This document shows, one piece after another, positions 1 to 11,285 of a stretch of DNA of 64,000 nt. Each line of letters starts with the position of its first letter. Within the stretch, counting starts at the first letter, position 1. Origin of the DNA: Posidonia oceanica (lineage: Eukaryota; Streptophyta; Magnoliopsida; Alismatales; Posidoniaceae); NCBI GenBank assembly GCA_037176725.1, contig JAZBRS010000059.1:7303001-7367000 (forward strand). Direction: 5' to 3'. Both the position numbers and the translations under genes were made by a program. Under the pieces are notes generated by a model. It saw nothing but the letters and a program-made list of their open reading frames with translations, was not told the DNA's origin and made no database searches.

Positions 1-1161
1 GAGTACTGTCTCAGGGCTGAAGCGCGTTGCAGAGCGGAGAGATTGATGGAAGAGGAAAGGAATGAAAGAGGATGCATGTATGCGTGATGCAGGTGATATG
101 CTGATGAAGATGAGTAGTATGCTTGGATGGATGAGTATGCTTAGGTGCCCTCAGCATACGGAGTGCTTTGGTGCCTGCTGCGAAGGAAGGGAGTGGTCCC
201 TGACTCACTGGGCCCTACCTAGACTCTTGGCTTGCTGGTGGCTCTCCGGAACGGGTTGTTGGCATTATACAGGTGGTGGTGTGGTGAGGACAGGCTACTG
301 GCCACACTCTCAGGACCTACACCTATTCTTTCAGCTCTCTTCTTTTTTTTTTGATTGATTTCTCCCTCATAGGTATGCAGTCTTTCTCTGTCCCTAGCCA
401 GGAGAAGGGTGAGTGTTTGCTCTTAGGAGGATGTGGTAGACCCTCTTAGGCTTGACATGCTGGGGATCTCTAGTGAGGCATGGGGGATAATGGTGCCTGT
501 GTTTTTCGGGCTACATTTTGCCTTTTTTTTCTTGTTTTTTGCTTTGCTTGCTTTTTTTCCCCCTTTTTTTTTTGGCTTTTGTTCTATCTCTTTTCTCTCT
601 TTTTTTTTTTGCTTGTTGTTTTGCTTTTCTCTTTTTTTTCAGGCTTTTGCTATCCCCATTTTGGTGGCAAAAGGAGGGTGTTTGAAATGTAATGGATTTA
701 GGCTTTGGGTCTGTTGTGTGATGGGTAGGAGGAGCAGAGTTAGACCGCACACCCCTATCTCTAGGGCCGGCTTCTGTCTTCGTCTTCTGTTCCTTGGATG
801 TGCCCAAACCTAGGTGTCTACTCTCACTCTTTTTCAGACTCACATCCTAACATTTTTTCTCCCTCAGGGGTGTATGTCCTTGCGAGATTAGGCGGTTCGC
901 CTGTCCTCGTTGGTGGTGGCTCCCTCACTAGCTAAGACATCTGAGTAGTGCCAGGTGAGGTAGGACGACTCTTTCCCGAGCAGGCAAGCACTTCCGATTT
1001 TCATCACCGGGCAAAGATACAATGCTTGAGAGGATGACGATGATGATTTTGGAGAGAGAGAATGCAAGAGTTGAAAGGATGACGATGATGATTTGAAATA
1101 GAGGTTGCAAGAGGTGAGAATGCAAGTGGGAGAAGGGCATCTACAACGGGGCCACTTTCGG
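1..1161 (-). other. Region downstream of unit B pol, no gene
   Basis: On the element (minus) strand this is the stretch after the pol stop. It contains a strongly strand-biased tract at about 490-650, T-rich on the plus strand and therefore purine-rich on the element strand, with several runs of eight or more identical bases. Short open frames here are low complexity and their composition explains them. In unit A the equivalent stretch (14868-16028) leads to the DUF7745-like ORF, so this is probably a spacer between pol and that ORF. No polypurine tract next to an LTR is visible. Confidence 0.6.
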
Positions 1162-4100
1162 CTACTGATAGTACTTCTTCAGATAGCAGAGGTTGACGGG
1201 CTCAGACTGCTCGACCCGGTCCATATCCTCAAGAGTTACAGCGCCTCCCGAAAAGATCTGCTTGACCACAAAGGGGCCACGCCAGTTGGGTCGGAATTTC
1301 CCTCGACCATCAGGCAAATGAATGGCGCGCAAGACAAGATCCCCTGGCTGAAAGCTTCTGGGCTGGACCTTTTTCAGGAATGCTCTGGCCATCCGCTTCT
1401 GATAGCAGTGAGCGTTGTGCATAGCTTGCAGTCTGCGCTCATCAATTAAATTCAGTTGGATGCAGCGGTCTTCGACCCATTCTGCCTCTTCCAACTCAGC
1501 TTCTCGTAGGACCCGCAGAGAGGGGATCTCTACTTCAACAGGTAACACCGCTTCCATGCCGTACACCAGAGAGTACGGGGTGGCTCCCGTTGAGGTCCGG
1601 ATTGATGTCCTGTACGCCCAGAGCGCGTACGGGAGCTTGTCGTGCCAATCCTTGTGGGTTTCTGCCATTTTCTTCAGAATTTTGACAATGTTTTTGTTTG
1701 CAGACTCCACAGCTCCGTTCATCTGTGGCCGATAGGGCGAGGATCGATGGTGCTTGATCTTAAGACTTTGCAGGAATTCCTCGATCCTTTTGGCAATGAA
1801 GTTTGTGCCATTATCAGAGATGACTGAGTGCGGGACCCTATATCGGGCAACGATATTGTTTCTGATAAATTTTTCTCTTGCCACAGCGGTGACTGTTCTG
1901 TAAGAGGCTGCTTCCACCCACTTGGTAAAGTAATCGATCGCTACCAGAATGTAACGATGACCATTTGAAGCAGCAGGGTGGATGGCGCCAATGACATCGA
2001 TCCCCCAGGTGGAGAAAGGCCATGGCGAAGACATGTTGTGCAGCTGATGTGGAGGGGCCTTGATGAAGTTACCATGAATCTGACAGTTGTGGCATCTACG
2101 CACGAACCGGCAGCAGTCGGCTTCCATGGCCTGCCAGAAATATCCTTGAAGCATAATCTTCTTAGCCAGGAGGACGCCGTTCATGTGCGGGCCACAGGTC
2201 CCCGCATGCACTTGGAGCATCAGCGTGTCAGCCTCCGATTTGTTTAGGCAGCGTAGTAGCATCTGATTATATGACCTTCTGTACAGCTGCCCAGCCCCCA
2301 ACACATACTTTGACGTCAGACGCGCCAGAGTTCTCTTGTCTGCTGCCGTGGTATCAGGAGGAAAACTACCAGACTCCAGAAAAGATTTTATATCTTGATA
2401 CCAGGGCTGCCCCTCTGCTGGATCCGCTTCTTCTATGCTCATGCAGTATGCAGGCTGCTCGATGCGAGCGACTGATACATCCACTGTGCTATCTTCTGAA
2501 ATGGTGAGCCAGGATGCCAGGGTTGCTAGTGCGTCTGCATACGCATTCTTTGCTCTGTTCATGTATGTGAAGCAGATGCTCTCAAATTCTTCCATCAGCC
2601 TCAGCAGGTGTTCGTGATACGGCACAAGCTTGGGATCTTTTGTCCTCCAGTCGCCGTTCACTTGAGAAATTACCAGCATGGCATCACCGTGCACATGCAG
2701 CTTCTGCGCCCCATGCTCGAGGGCGACTTTCAACCCTAGGATGCATGCTTCGTACTCCGCTTCATTGTTTGTGCATGCGAAAGTCAGCTTCCTCGCGAAG
2801 GGAATCATCTGTCCCTGGGGCGTGGTCAGCACTGCGCCTACGTCTCGGCCCTTTTTGTTGACTGCATCATCAAAGTAGAGCTGCCATTCCTCTTGTTTCT
2901 CAGGATCTTTCTGCTCAGAGTCCTCCATTGCAAAGAGAATGTCTTCATCAGGGAACTGTGTCTGGAGGGGTTGGTATTCAGGCAGAGGAAGGCCAGCAAG
3001 ATGGTCTGCCATGGCCTGACCCTTCATGGATTTCTGTGTGACAAAGGTGATGTCGTACTGGGACAATAACACCTGCCACTTAGCACATCTGCCCACCATG
3101 GCCGACTTTTGGAAAAGGAACTTGATAGGATCATGCCGGCATAAGAGCTGTACTGGGTATGCCATCATGTAGTGCCTTAGTTTCTGTGTAGCCCAGACAA
3201 GGGACAAACAGGTCTTCTCTAGTGTACTGTACCTGGCTTCGCATTCATTAAACTTCTTGCTCAGGTAATAGATGGCGCGCTCCTTTCTACCAGATTCGTC
3301 GTGTTGGCCCAAGACGGCGCCCATGGAATGCTGCGTGGTAGAAAGGTAGAGAAGCAAAGGTCTCCCTGGTGTAGGCGGGACCAAGACAGGAGGCTTGATC
3401 AGCAGCTGCTTGATCTTGGCAAATGCAGCCTGACACTCCTCGCTCCAGTGAATCTGCGCATTCTTCTTCAAGAGCTTGAATATGGGCTCGCAGATGGGTG
3501 TAAGCTGTGCAATGAAGCGGCTAATATATTGTAAACGCCCAAGCAGACTTCTGACTTCTTTTTCAGTCCTGGGGGGTGGCATGTCCACGATGGCTTGTGC
3601 TTTCAATGGGTCCAACTCAATCCCCCTTTGGCTAACAATGTAGCCGAGCAATTTGCCAGAAGACACCCCGAATACGCACTTCTTGGGATTCAGGCGCAGC
3701 TTGTACTTCCGTAGACGGTCAAAGAGCTTTTTGAGACAGGTAAGATGATCTTCAGGCTTTTTGCTTTTGGCAATCATATCGTCTACGTAGACCTCTACTT
3801 CTTGGTGCATGAGGTCGTGGAACAGCGCAGTCATGGCCCTCTGATAGGTCGCACCAGCATTCTTCAGGCCGAACGGCATGACTTGGTAGCAGAAGACTCC
3901 CCAAGGGGTGATGAATGAAGTCTTTTCCATGTCTTCTTCTGCCATTTTGATTTGATTGTATCCAGAAAAGCCGTCCATGAAGGAGAGCATCTTGTGGCCC
4001 GCTGTATTGTTGACTAGGACGTCAATGTGAGGCAATGGAAAGTCGTCCTTGGGACTCGCCTTGTTGAGGTCCCTGTAGTCGATGCAGATCCGGATTCGGC

Positions 4101-6558
4101 CATCTTTCTTGGGCACAGGTACAATATTCGCCAGCCATTCAGGATAAAGAACGACCTTCAGAAAGTTGACGCTGAGCTGCTTCATTATCTCTTCCTTGAT
4201 CATGAGCAGCCATTGTGGTCGCCATCTTCTTAATTTCTGCTTCACTGGCTTGGCATCCGGGTTTAGGGGCAGATTGTGCGCCACTACTTCTATGTCAAGG
4301 CCGACCATATCCTCGTAACTCCAGGCGAAGACATCCGCGTATTCTTTCAGGAATGCGACGAACTCTGCTCGAGCCTGGGAGGACAGCTGGGCACTGATAC
4401 GAACTTCTCTGACTTCCTCAGCTGTGCCGATGTTGACAACCTCTGTTTCTTCTTCAACATGGAGGTTGGGGCCTTCTGGGTCGTCGTCATAGGGCTGGAA
4501 CTCGGGCAATGATTCATCAGTCTCATCCATGCCCGTATCATCCTCCTCTCCATAAGCAATAAGTTCCGAGAGGATCTCTTTCCCAAAAGAAGGGCTTGTG
4601 ATGTCGAAAGAGCGCATGTGTTCCGCTGCTTGGCCCTGGTGACGCTTCAGGATGGTCACGCTTACTCTAGTGTTCTTGTAGCCTCGGTGCGCGACCTCCG
4701 TCCCAGCAACTCCTTCTGCTGTTTGCTCTGGCCTGACTAATTCTGCTGAGTGCGTTGCTGATTCTACTGAGGGCCTTGCTGATTCTACTGTTGATGCTGC
4801 TGACTGTTCTGCCGCTGAGGCTGCTGACAGTTCTGTTACTGATTCTGCTTTCTGCTCTGTTACTGCTGCTGCTTGCACTGCTGATGGTTCCTCCTCTGGG
4901 TTTTCTAATGTGCTTGGGGAGGGTATGCCGGACTGGCCGCTGATCAGGGCATTGCCGCTTGCTATGCTGCTCAAATGAGGCATGGGTTGCACAAACCACC
5001 TAGACTCGCCTTCTGGTTGAAGAGTGATGAGCTCATCTGGTCTAGGGGAGTCTGGCGCTGCTGAGTCTTCTTCCAGGACCATGATAGAGGCATGGTCTTC
5101 TTGCAGAGGAGGGTCCGTAATCACGACTTTTCCTTTCCTTTCTGCGGCTTGATGCTCTGCCAGGTCTTCTGCTATCGACTTGATTTGTTCTTGATAGAGT
5201 AGCTCTAAGTCAGACATCCAAGAATCGACCTGGGCTTCTATCACCACTCCTTCTTCCTCGTCCGAGGGGGAGTCGACGTAGTAGGCGCCGGGGGCCTGCG
5301 GCACTGGCCCGGCTGCAAGACGGATTGCTGCCCTTGGAATCTGCATGATCTGGTTCACGGACGCGTCCGATGGTGGCAACTCTAATGTAGAAGGCCCAAA
5401 TGGACAAGTCAGCGGTGCCATAAATGGATATGCTGCCAGGGTCACTGTTGGAGAGTAAGCAGAGGTGCTCTTTAGAGGGCTCAAGGGCCCGGAGAGTGTA
5501 GTGCTCAGCTGGCCTTTTGTATCGGGCCGTAACTGAGAGAGTGCAGCCTCTGACGCCATGGGGTCTTGCCATGAGAGCTGCTGCTGGTTGTCAGGAGGAT
5601 GCGAAGCGGACTGCGCCTGCTGCATTCCCGGAGATGTGGATGCTGAAGCGGGCTGAGCCGCGCTGTTGACTGTATTGATTAACTGCCCCTCCAGAGATAG
5701 GGACAGTGGCACTGATGTTGCTGTGACCGCTGGTAGCATGCTTGATTCTGCCAGAAGGAGTGTCTCTGACTCCTGCACTGCTGCTGTCTGTACTTGGGAA
5801 GCTGATGTGGCTGCAAAAGAGTGGGAACTTGCCAGCTCTACCACAGGGCCTGCTGAGCTGCCTGCTGTTTCTGCCAGAGGAAGAGCTGAATAGATTGATT
5901 GTGTGGCCTCTGCTCTGATCACTGTTTCTGCTGTACTGGTTGGGACTGCCTCTGTTGTGCCAGACTGCTCCTCATCCGAGTAGTAGTCCTCAACACACAC
6001 CCAATCCTCTATCGGTACCGTGTCTTGATCGTCGGATGATCCCAGGGTTCCTGCACTGGTAAAGTTAGTGAGGTCTCTGGGAATGGCTGGTGCATGGTCC
6101 TTGAGCTGGAAGCAGTGATCTTCGCTGGTCTTGGGCTCGTAGCCGAGGCCTTCAGATTTCCTTCGCTCCACTGCTACGATCGGCTCCGAGATCCCTTGGC
6201 CGTGACGCCCGAGCGGCGTACCCTTTGTGTAACCCCACCTGTGACATACATTCTCGACCATTCGAAAGGGGTTGCTGTGAACGGTCAAGGAGTTGACACG
6301 TTCAAGATCAGGAATGAAGTTAACCGGCTCACACCGATTAACGCGATATAGGGCTTCAGAAGTCTCGGGGTCAAACGGGATAGACTGCGACGACACGGGG
6401 GAGACTGCTTCGATCCGCTCCTTCTCAAAGTTCTCCGCCATGACGACAATGACATCGTCGCCGCGACGGTACTTTATCATTCGATGGAGGGTCGAAGGAA
6501 GGACCTGATGCTTGTGGAGCCAAGGGCGCCCAAGCAGAAGATTGAAGTTCGGCTTCAA
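1162..6558 (-). CDS. pol: Tat-lineage pol polyprotein, unit B (protease tail, G-patch, RT, two RNase H, integrase)
   Basis: An uninterrupted frame of about 1,798 residues. The listed 5' end is a TTG; the frame really enters from the protease in gag-pro by a frame change, so it is not a true start. Domains by residue: end of the retropepsin (LLLGRPW, 7-13); G-patch (about 100-142, glycine pattern ending GLGY); a 580-residue Ala/Ser/Glu-rich spacer; reverse transcriptase (about 770-960, YVDD at 924-927); RT-linked RNase H (about 1035-1190); a second RNase H of the type typical of Tat elements (about 1225-1350, D1230, E1267, D1292, D1342); integrase (zinc finger H/H plus CHNC at 1489-1492; catalytic D1521, D1582, E1618; GPF motif near 1761). 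All catalytic positions are present. It differs from unit A at only a few residues. It would make cDNA and integrate it. Confidence 0.93.
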   Translation of the reverse strand: MKPNFNLLLGRPWLHKHQVLPSTLHRMIKYRRGDDVIVVMAENFEKERIEAVSPVSSQSIPFDPETSEALYRVNRCEPVNFIPDLERVNSLTVHSNPFRMVENVCHRWGYTKGTPLGRHGQGISEPIVAVERRKSEGLGYEPKTSEDHCFQLKDHAPAIPRDLTNFTSAGTLGSSDDQDTVPIEDWVCVEDYYSDEEQSGTTEAVPTSTAETVIRAEATQSIYSALPLAETAGSSAGPVVELASSHSFAATSASQVQTAAVQESETLLLAESSMLPAVTATSVPLSLSLEGQLINTVNSAAQPASASTSPGMQQAQSASHPPDNQQQLSWQDPMASEAALSQLRPDTKGQLSTTLSGPLSPLKSTSAYSPTVTLAAYPFMAPLTCPFGPSTLELPPSDASVNQIMQIPRAAIRLAAGPVPQAPGAYYVDSPSDEEEGVVIEAQVDSWMSDLELLYQEQIKSIAEDLAEHQAAERKGKVVITDPPLQEDHASIMVLEEDSAAPDSPRPDELITLQPEGESRWFVQPMPHLSSIASGNALISGQSGIPSPSTLENPEEEPSAVQAAAVTEQKAESVTELSAASAAEQSAASTVESARPSVESATHSAELVRPEQTAEGVAGTEVAHRGYKNTRVSVTILKRHQGQAAEHMRSFDITSPSFGKEILSELIAYGEEDDTGMDETDESLPEFQPYDDDPEGPNLHVEEETEVVNIGTAEEVREVRISAQLSSQARAEFVAFLKEYADVFAWSYEDMVGLDIEVVAHNLPLNPDAKPVKQKLRRWRPQWLLMIKEEIMKQLSVNFLKVVLYPEWLANIVPVPKKDGRIRICIDYRDLNKASPKDDFPLPHIDVLVNNTAGHKMLSFMDGFSGYNQIKMAEEDMEKTSFITPWGVFCYQVMPFGLKNAGATYQRAMTALFHDLMHQEVEVYVDDMIAKSKKPEDHLTCLKKLFDRLRKYKLRLNPKKCVFGVSSGKLLGYIVSQRGIELDPLKAQAIVDMPPPRTEKEVRSLLGRLQYISRFIAQLTPICEPIFKLLKKNAQIHWSEECQAAFAKIKQLLIKPPVLVPPTPGRPLLLYLSTTQHSMGAVLGQHDESGRKERAIYYLSKKFNECEARYSTLEKTCLSLVWATQKLRHYMMAYPVQLLCRHDPIKFLFQKSAMVGRCAKWQVLLSQYDITFVTQKSMKGQAMADHLAGLPLPEYQPLQTQFPDEDILFAMEDSEQKDPEKQEEWQLYFDDAVNKKGRDVGAVLTTPQGQMIPFARKLTFACTNNEAEYEACILGLKVALEHGAQKLHVHGDAMLVISQVNGDWRTKDPKLVPYHEHLLRLMEEFESICFTYMNRAKNAYADALATLASWLTISEDSTVDVSVARIEQPAYCMSIEEADPAEGQPWYQDIKSFLESGSFPPDTTAADKRTLARLTSKYVLGAGQLYRRSYNQMLLRCLNKSEADTLMLQVHAGTCGPHMNGVLLAKKIMLQGYFWQAMEADCCRFVRRCHNCQIHGNFIKAPPHQLHNMSSPWPFSTWGIDVIGAIHPAASNGHRYILVAIDYFTKWVEAASYRTVTAVAREKFIRNNIVARYRVPHSVISDNGTNFIAKRIEEFLQSLKIKHHRSSPYRPQMNGAVESANKNIVKILKKMAETHKDWHDKLPYALWAYRTSIRTSTGATPYSLVYGMEAVLPVEVEIPSLRVLREAELEEAEWVEDRCIQLNLIDERRLQAMHNAHCYQKRMARAFLKKVQPRSFQPGDLVLRAIHLPDGRGKFRPNWRGPFVVKQIFSGGAVTLEDMDRVEQSEPVNLCYLKKYYQ

Positions 6559-6614
6559 GTCGACGACATAGAATTCTACGTCGAAGACAACCGGGCCAAT
6601 AGCGAGAGGAATAA

Positions 6615-9600
6615 TCAGACCCCTAGAGCGTCATGGTGAGTACTGTCAAAAGCTGTCATTCCCTTCACGGCTGGCGTGATGTCCTCGGCTTTGAATCCGA
6701 GCTTGGTTGCAGTACGCAAGGGGCGGACGTTAAGGCCTGACCCATTATCAACCAGTGTTAGGGGAATGCGAAAGTTTTTGAACTGCACCGTGACGAATAG
6801 GGGCTGGTTATGATTAATCCCCGCCGGAGGCAGCTCATCGCTCGTAAAAGAGATGACCTGGGGCTCCGCAATAAATCCAACCATGCTCTCCAAGGCTGAA
6901 GGCTCAATGGACTGGGACACACGGGCAGCCTGGAACACACGAAGAAAAGCCTCGCGGTGTTCGACAGAGGTGTGGATCAAGTCCCAGATAGAAATGTCGG
7001 CTTTGACCTTCTTAAGCTGGGAGGTCAAGTCGGCTTTAGGTTGGCTCTTTCTAGCAACTGGAGGGGTGATTCTAGCAGGTTCTGAGGGAGTAGTGGTAGG
7101 AAGCTGGGTTACTACAAGCTGGGTAGGGATTTGGCTAGTTACAGGCTGATCTGGAGTTGGATCTACTATGGGTTGGCTAGAGGGTGGGGGCATAACAGGT
7201 CTAGGGTGAGTTGGCCTAATTGCCGGTGTTGGGGGCCTGTAAACCCTCCCCGATCGCGTTACTTCCGCGCACATCTCTATGGCGTAGCTGTAAGGGACGC
7301 GATGGGTGTCCAAGGTCAAATCAATGACGACTGGAGCACGTGCTGCGAGCACAGGAGGGGTTACAGGGGGACCTATTGGATACTGCGGTCTGTCTAATGG
7401 GCATGGTTGTTGGGGTGGGAAGGCTGAGGCAGGTTGAGGTCTGCCTAGAAGGTGTAACTGAGGCCGCCCTAAAAGGTGGATGGGAGAACTAGGCTGGGCT
7501 CTAGCTAGGAGGTGCACAAGGGATTGAGCCTGGGGAAGCACGGTGGGAGGCGCGAGAGGGCGCTCCGGCCTGGCACGCGGTCGGATCAGGTGAATTCCCG
7601 ACTCGGAGCCGGCAACTGCCGCGAGATAGAGACTGACTGGGAAAGGCTCAGAGATGTCAGAGATGAGATCAGAAGGGTCTACCACAGAGGTAGCAGGCCC
7701 AGAAGGAAAGATAGAATGGATGCCTGAGGTTCCCGCCCCTCCCGGATAAGTGTGCTCCGGTAAAGGTTGGCGGACGATGCCAGAATGCGGGGGAACAGCT
7801 GAATGTGCAGATGCATGAGTGTGTGCTTGAGTGGATGCCTCGTGCGTGTCGATCACAATCGTTCCCGATTCGATCAAGTCCTGAATAGCGTTCCGCAGGG
7901 AGAAGCAATTGTCCGTCGAATGCCCGACACTTCGATGGAAATTGCAGAAGAGGTTCGACCTAAACCAATGCGGCAGAGGACTTGGCGGCGGACGAACCTA
8001 CGGGAACTTCAGGAGCGATGCAACCTTTGGCAAGATGGCCGTGAGTGGTTCCACCAGTAGGGTGAAACTACGCCTCTCAATGGGTGGCCTTCTTTGCCTT
8101 GGGTGTGAGCCTTGCTGAACCGGTGCGGCAGGATAGACCGGTTTAGCGGTGGTAGTGATGTGTGGTGTGTGTGGATTCCTAGGTGCAGGAGCGTACACCA
8201 TCTGAGCTGTGGCAGGCTGGGATGGCAAGCGAACAGGCACAGCAGTGGAGTCGACGAATGCAACAGCGGGTTTCGGCGAATCCTTCCTCTTCGGGCGGTT
8301 GTTGCTGCTGCCGCTGTTGTTGTTGGAGGCGCTGCTGTTGGCACTGTTGCTGCTGATCACTGCCTGCTTAGCGAACGCAGAGAGAGCTGGGAAGTTGCCA
8401 CTCTGCAAAGAACTCTCCACGCGCGCTCCAGTTCTGATGAGTGCCGCAAAAGTAGTGACTGGTTGGATGCTAAGCAGAGCTCCGAGAGACGGCTGCGCCC
8501 CTTTGATAACGATCTCGATAGACTCCTCGTCAGAGGGTCTATCTCGAACCTGAGAGGCAAGGGCGCGCCAGCGGCCGACGTACTCCCCGAACGGCTCGCC
8601 AGAATTCTGCTTGATTGCGATCAAGTCCGCCCTCTTTGGAACCAGATCGAGGTTGAAGGAGTATTGTTCCAGGAACGCCTGACTGAGGTCGTTCCAAGTC
8701 TTGATGGCTGACATATCAAGCGATGTAAACCACTTGATTGCCGGCCCGGTGAAACTCTTCTGGAACAAGCGGATTAGCAACCTCTCGTCAGCCTGAAGCT
8801 GAGCGAGATCACCGCAATACGCCTTCAAGTGTGCTACGGGGCAGCCCCTACCATTATACTTCTCGAAGTCTGGGATCTTGAACTTCGGAGGGAGTACCGC
8901 CTCTGGAAAGCAGGAGAGGTCCTGGAATTGGTAGGTCTGGTGCTCAGTACCCTGCACTAGTCGTAGTGCCTTCTCCAAGACGTCCATCCGGTTATTGATG
9001 GGGTCTGGGATTGCTGCTGTAGGAGAGGGATCAGCAGGGGTAGCGAGCACATACGCCGAATGGGTCGCACCTAAGTGCTCCTCCGGATCTACCATAGCGT
9101 CGCCTGATGGAGCAACGGGATGGCCGGCGTATCCGTGCTGGGGGATTGTGTATGCAGGAGTGTATGCAGGATGCTGGACCTGGTGCAGAGGAGAAGAGTA
9201 GATGCCATGCTGTGCTGTGACAGGGGTAGGATGACGGAGCACCAGTTGCTGTACAGGCGGAGCGCCAGACAGCGAGCCAGTGAGGTACTGGGCTCCAGCC
9301 GGTCCAAAAGACTGACCACCAGAGGGAAGTGGAGCATGCTGTGCTAAGTGTTGTGCAGCAGGAGGCGGTAAACGGGCCCCCATCGTCGGAACCGTGAGCA
9401 GTTGAGACGATGGTCGAGGCGGAGGTGTGGAGGTCGATGTATGGAATGCAGGAACTGGCCTCAGAGGAACCTCAGGAATGACAGGAATAGAAGAAGGACG
9501 AACTGATAGAGCCATGCCCTGCAGTTTCGGGGCAAGCTCCATCAGGTGCTGGTACTGCGCCTCGGGCGTCTCGCCAGTGGGGACGCTGAAGTGCAGTGCC

Positions 9601-9800
9601 GGAGAAGGCTGAGAAACAAGTGGTACGGACACAGACTGTCCGGGAGAAAAGGATTCTACAGCAAAGGTCGCAGCGACGGTGGAAGGGATGTCGAAAGCGA
9701 CGTATCCCTGGGATGGGGGGGCAGTGGCGTCTCCGAAACGCGAGTAACGGTCGTCAAGATGGTTTCGGCGACCGGATCCGGAGGAAGAGATGCTTGCCAC
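6615..9800 (-). pseudogene. gag: gag-protease of unit B, broken by an amber stop
   Basis: Same frame as the intact 1,061-residue gag-pro of unit A, but a single base change at 8000 turns the codon at 8000-7998 into TAG, cutting the product after about 600 residues. This falls just after the capsid part and just before the CX2HX4HX4C knuckle and the protease. The part after the stop (7877-6615) stays open and includes the aspartic protease motif DNGSG. The change is GAG to TAG on the coding strand, a transversion, so cytosine deamination does not explain it. Unit B therefore cannot make a normal Gag-Pro and would depend on unit A or relatives. The listed upstream end is the first GTG; no ATG lies in this frame before about residue 87. 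Confidence 0.88.
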
Positions 9801-10030
9801 TGTCCCGGGACGTACTGAGAACCTAGAGACGTCAAGGGAGGAAACCCTGGTGTCGGAGGGGGAACAAGGGGGACAGAAGGAGCAATCGGAGGGGCCGGAA
9901 TGGAAACACCCTCCGTGACAGGAGTGAAAAGAGGCTCACTAACGTACTGGGCCATTGCTGACCTAGATCGCGTGAGAATAGGGCTGCGACGAGTGTTCAA
10001 GCGGTGAGTCCTAAGAGGAGCTATCGTCAC
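9656..10030 (-). CDS. Small proline-rich ORF overlapping the start of gag, unit B
   Basis: A 124-codon frame that begins upstream of gag and overlaps its 5' end by about 145 bases in another reading frame. An internal ATG at codon 26 is the nearest ATG to the gag region. Because the gag frame lacks an early ATG, this ORF may supply the N-terminus of Gag through a frame change, or it may be a decayed 5' part of gag. It is present in the same form in unit A (24523-24897). The product is rich in Pro, Thr and Ser, with no domain I recognise. Confidence 0.4.
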   Translation of the reverse strand: MTIAPLRTHRLNTRRSPILTRSRSAMAQYVSEPLFTPVTEGVSIPAPPIAPSVPLVPPPTPGFPPLTSLGSQYVPGQWQASLPPDPVAETILTTVTRVSETPLPPHPRDTSLSTSLPPSLRPLL

Positions 10031-11267
10031 AAATGTGGATAGCTCAGAGGGGGAATGGTCGCGAATAAAGTCGCAAGAGGAGCGTCAACGAGGGTCGGTA
10101 CTCGAGCTCTGGCAAAGAGAAACTCGCTATACCGATCACGCTGACACAACAGAAGGAAATTAGGGTTAGAAACTAAAAGATGAATGCAAATGAGTTAGTT
10201 AAATGGCATGAATGATATGCATGCTTTCTAGTATGCCCCCCTCACCTAACTAGTGTTTCCTAGAAAGGTTGTCTACTCCGAGTACCCCTGGGTGTACGGG
10301 TCACCGACTCAGGTCAGAAAAAGTAGGTCCCCTGTCTAACTCCTGGCCCAAAGCTCAGGAAATGACAGGGTGGTGCGTTGGTGGCCTCTACCCTGCCAAA
10401 GCGTAGGTGGTACCCTCTACTAACACCGACACGACCCCCGGACGAGGGGGGGACAGACCGACTGGCTCGTGCCACGCCCAAAGCGGTGGAACAAGAAGCC
10501 GGGACCGTCCTTCGCAGACTAATAGGTGGACTCAGATGAGAAGAATGCATGCCCTATATGATGCTTATGCAAATGCTTAAAGTCTTTTATCTTGCACATT
10601 TTATTAACCAGAGGGAGTGAAGGATTGTTCAGAGTCTCTAGTTGCTCCTAGGAGTTCTTTTTACTTGCGGTTTTTAGTTAACCATGGGGAGAGCAAACAA
10701 GTCTCTACTATCCTAGGCATGGCATGTGCGAAAGGGAAGAAAATCAGTCAAGCATGGCAGGCAGACGATCATACAACACAACAAAAGGCAAGTGCATGGC
10801 ATGTGCGAGTGTTTGTGAGCATAATGGTGAAGCAAAACATTCATCGAGTCAAAAGGCATGTATGCAAGGCATGTGCGTGCGTAGTGACATAGCAAAGGTG
10901 TAAAAGAAGCATTCAACAGTCAAAAAGCATGTATCGTTGCCAAACAAGTATGTAGACATGCAATGTGCGATAATTAAAGCAATAATAAGCAAGTAAGGCA
11001 AGGAAAATAAAGACAAGTAAGCTGTAAAGAAAGTAAGAGCATAAGCGAGACAATAAGTAAATAAACAAGCAGAGAAGCAAAGCCAAGCCGAAGGGAGCGC
11101 AAACCGAGACGAAAGAGGTGCAAAACCTAAGCAAAGTAGCCACAAAGCGACTTTCTAGGAGTTTGCACAAAAAAACGAGCAAAGCAGGCAAAGAAGGCAC
11201 ACAAGGCAGGCAAAACTGCGAAAACAGGCGAGCGAAAAGCCGAGAACGAAAGCTAGAGTCTAGCTTT
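10031..11267 (-). other. 5' untranslated leader of unit B
   Basis: This 1.2-kb stretch lies between the primer-binding site and gag on the element strand. No convincing coding sequence is visible. It has many scattered GCATGTGCG- and GCAAAG-like words at 10720-11200, which look like diverged short repeats. It matches 24898-26134 of unit A almost base for base. Confidence 0.6.
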
Positions 11268-11284
11268 CCCCAGCAGAGTCGCCA
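11268..11284 (-). promoter_or_regulatory. tRNA-Arg-type primer-binding site, unit B
   Basis: On the element strand, TGGCGACTCTGCTGGGG starts one base after the LTR end. The complement fits the 3' end of plant tRNA-Arg (ACG) with one mismatch, judged from memory of that tRNA. A tRNA-Arg primer is usual for Ogre-like elements. Confidence 0.75.
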
Positions 11285-11285
11285 C

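Noticed and set aside
433..813. Phe/Leu-rich membrane-like ORF of 126 codons (also 15300-15680), and its Lys-rich antisense partner
   Set aside because: Products of a T-rich low-complexity tract; no initiation context or conservation beyond the duplication.
7998..8711. Open frames of 111-199 codons on both strands over gag (for example 8112-8711 plus)
   Set aside because: They overlap the clearly real gag frame and are its shadows.
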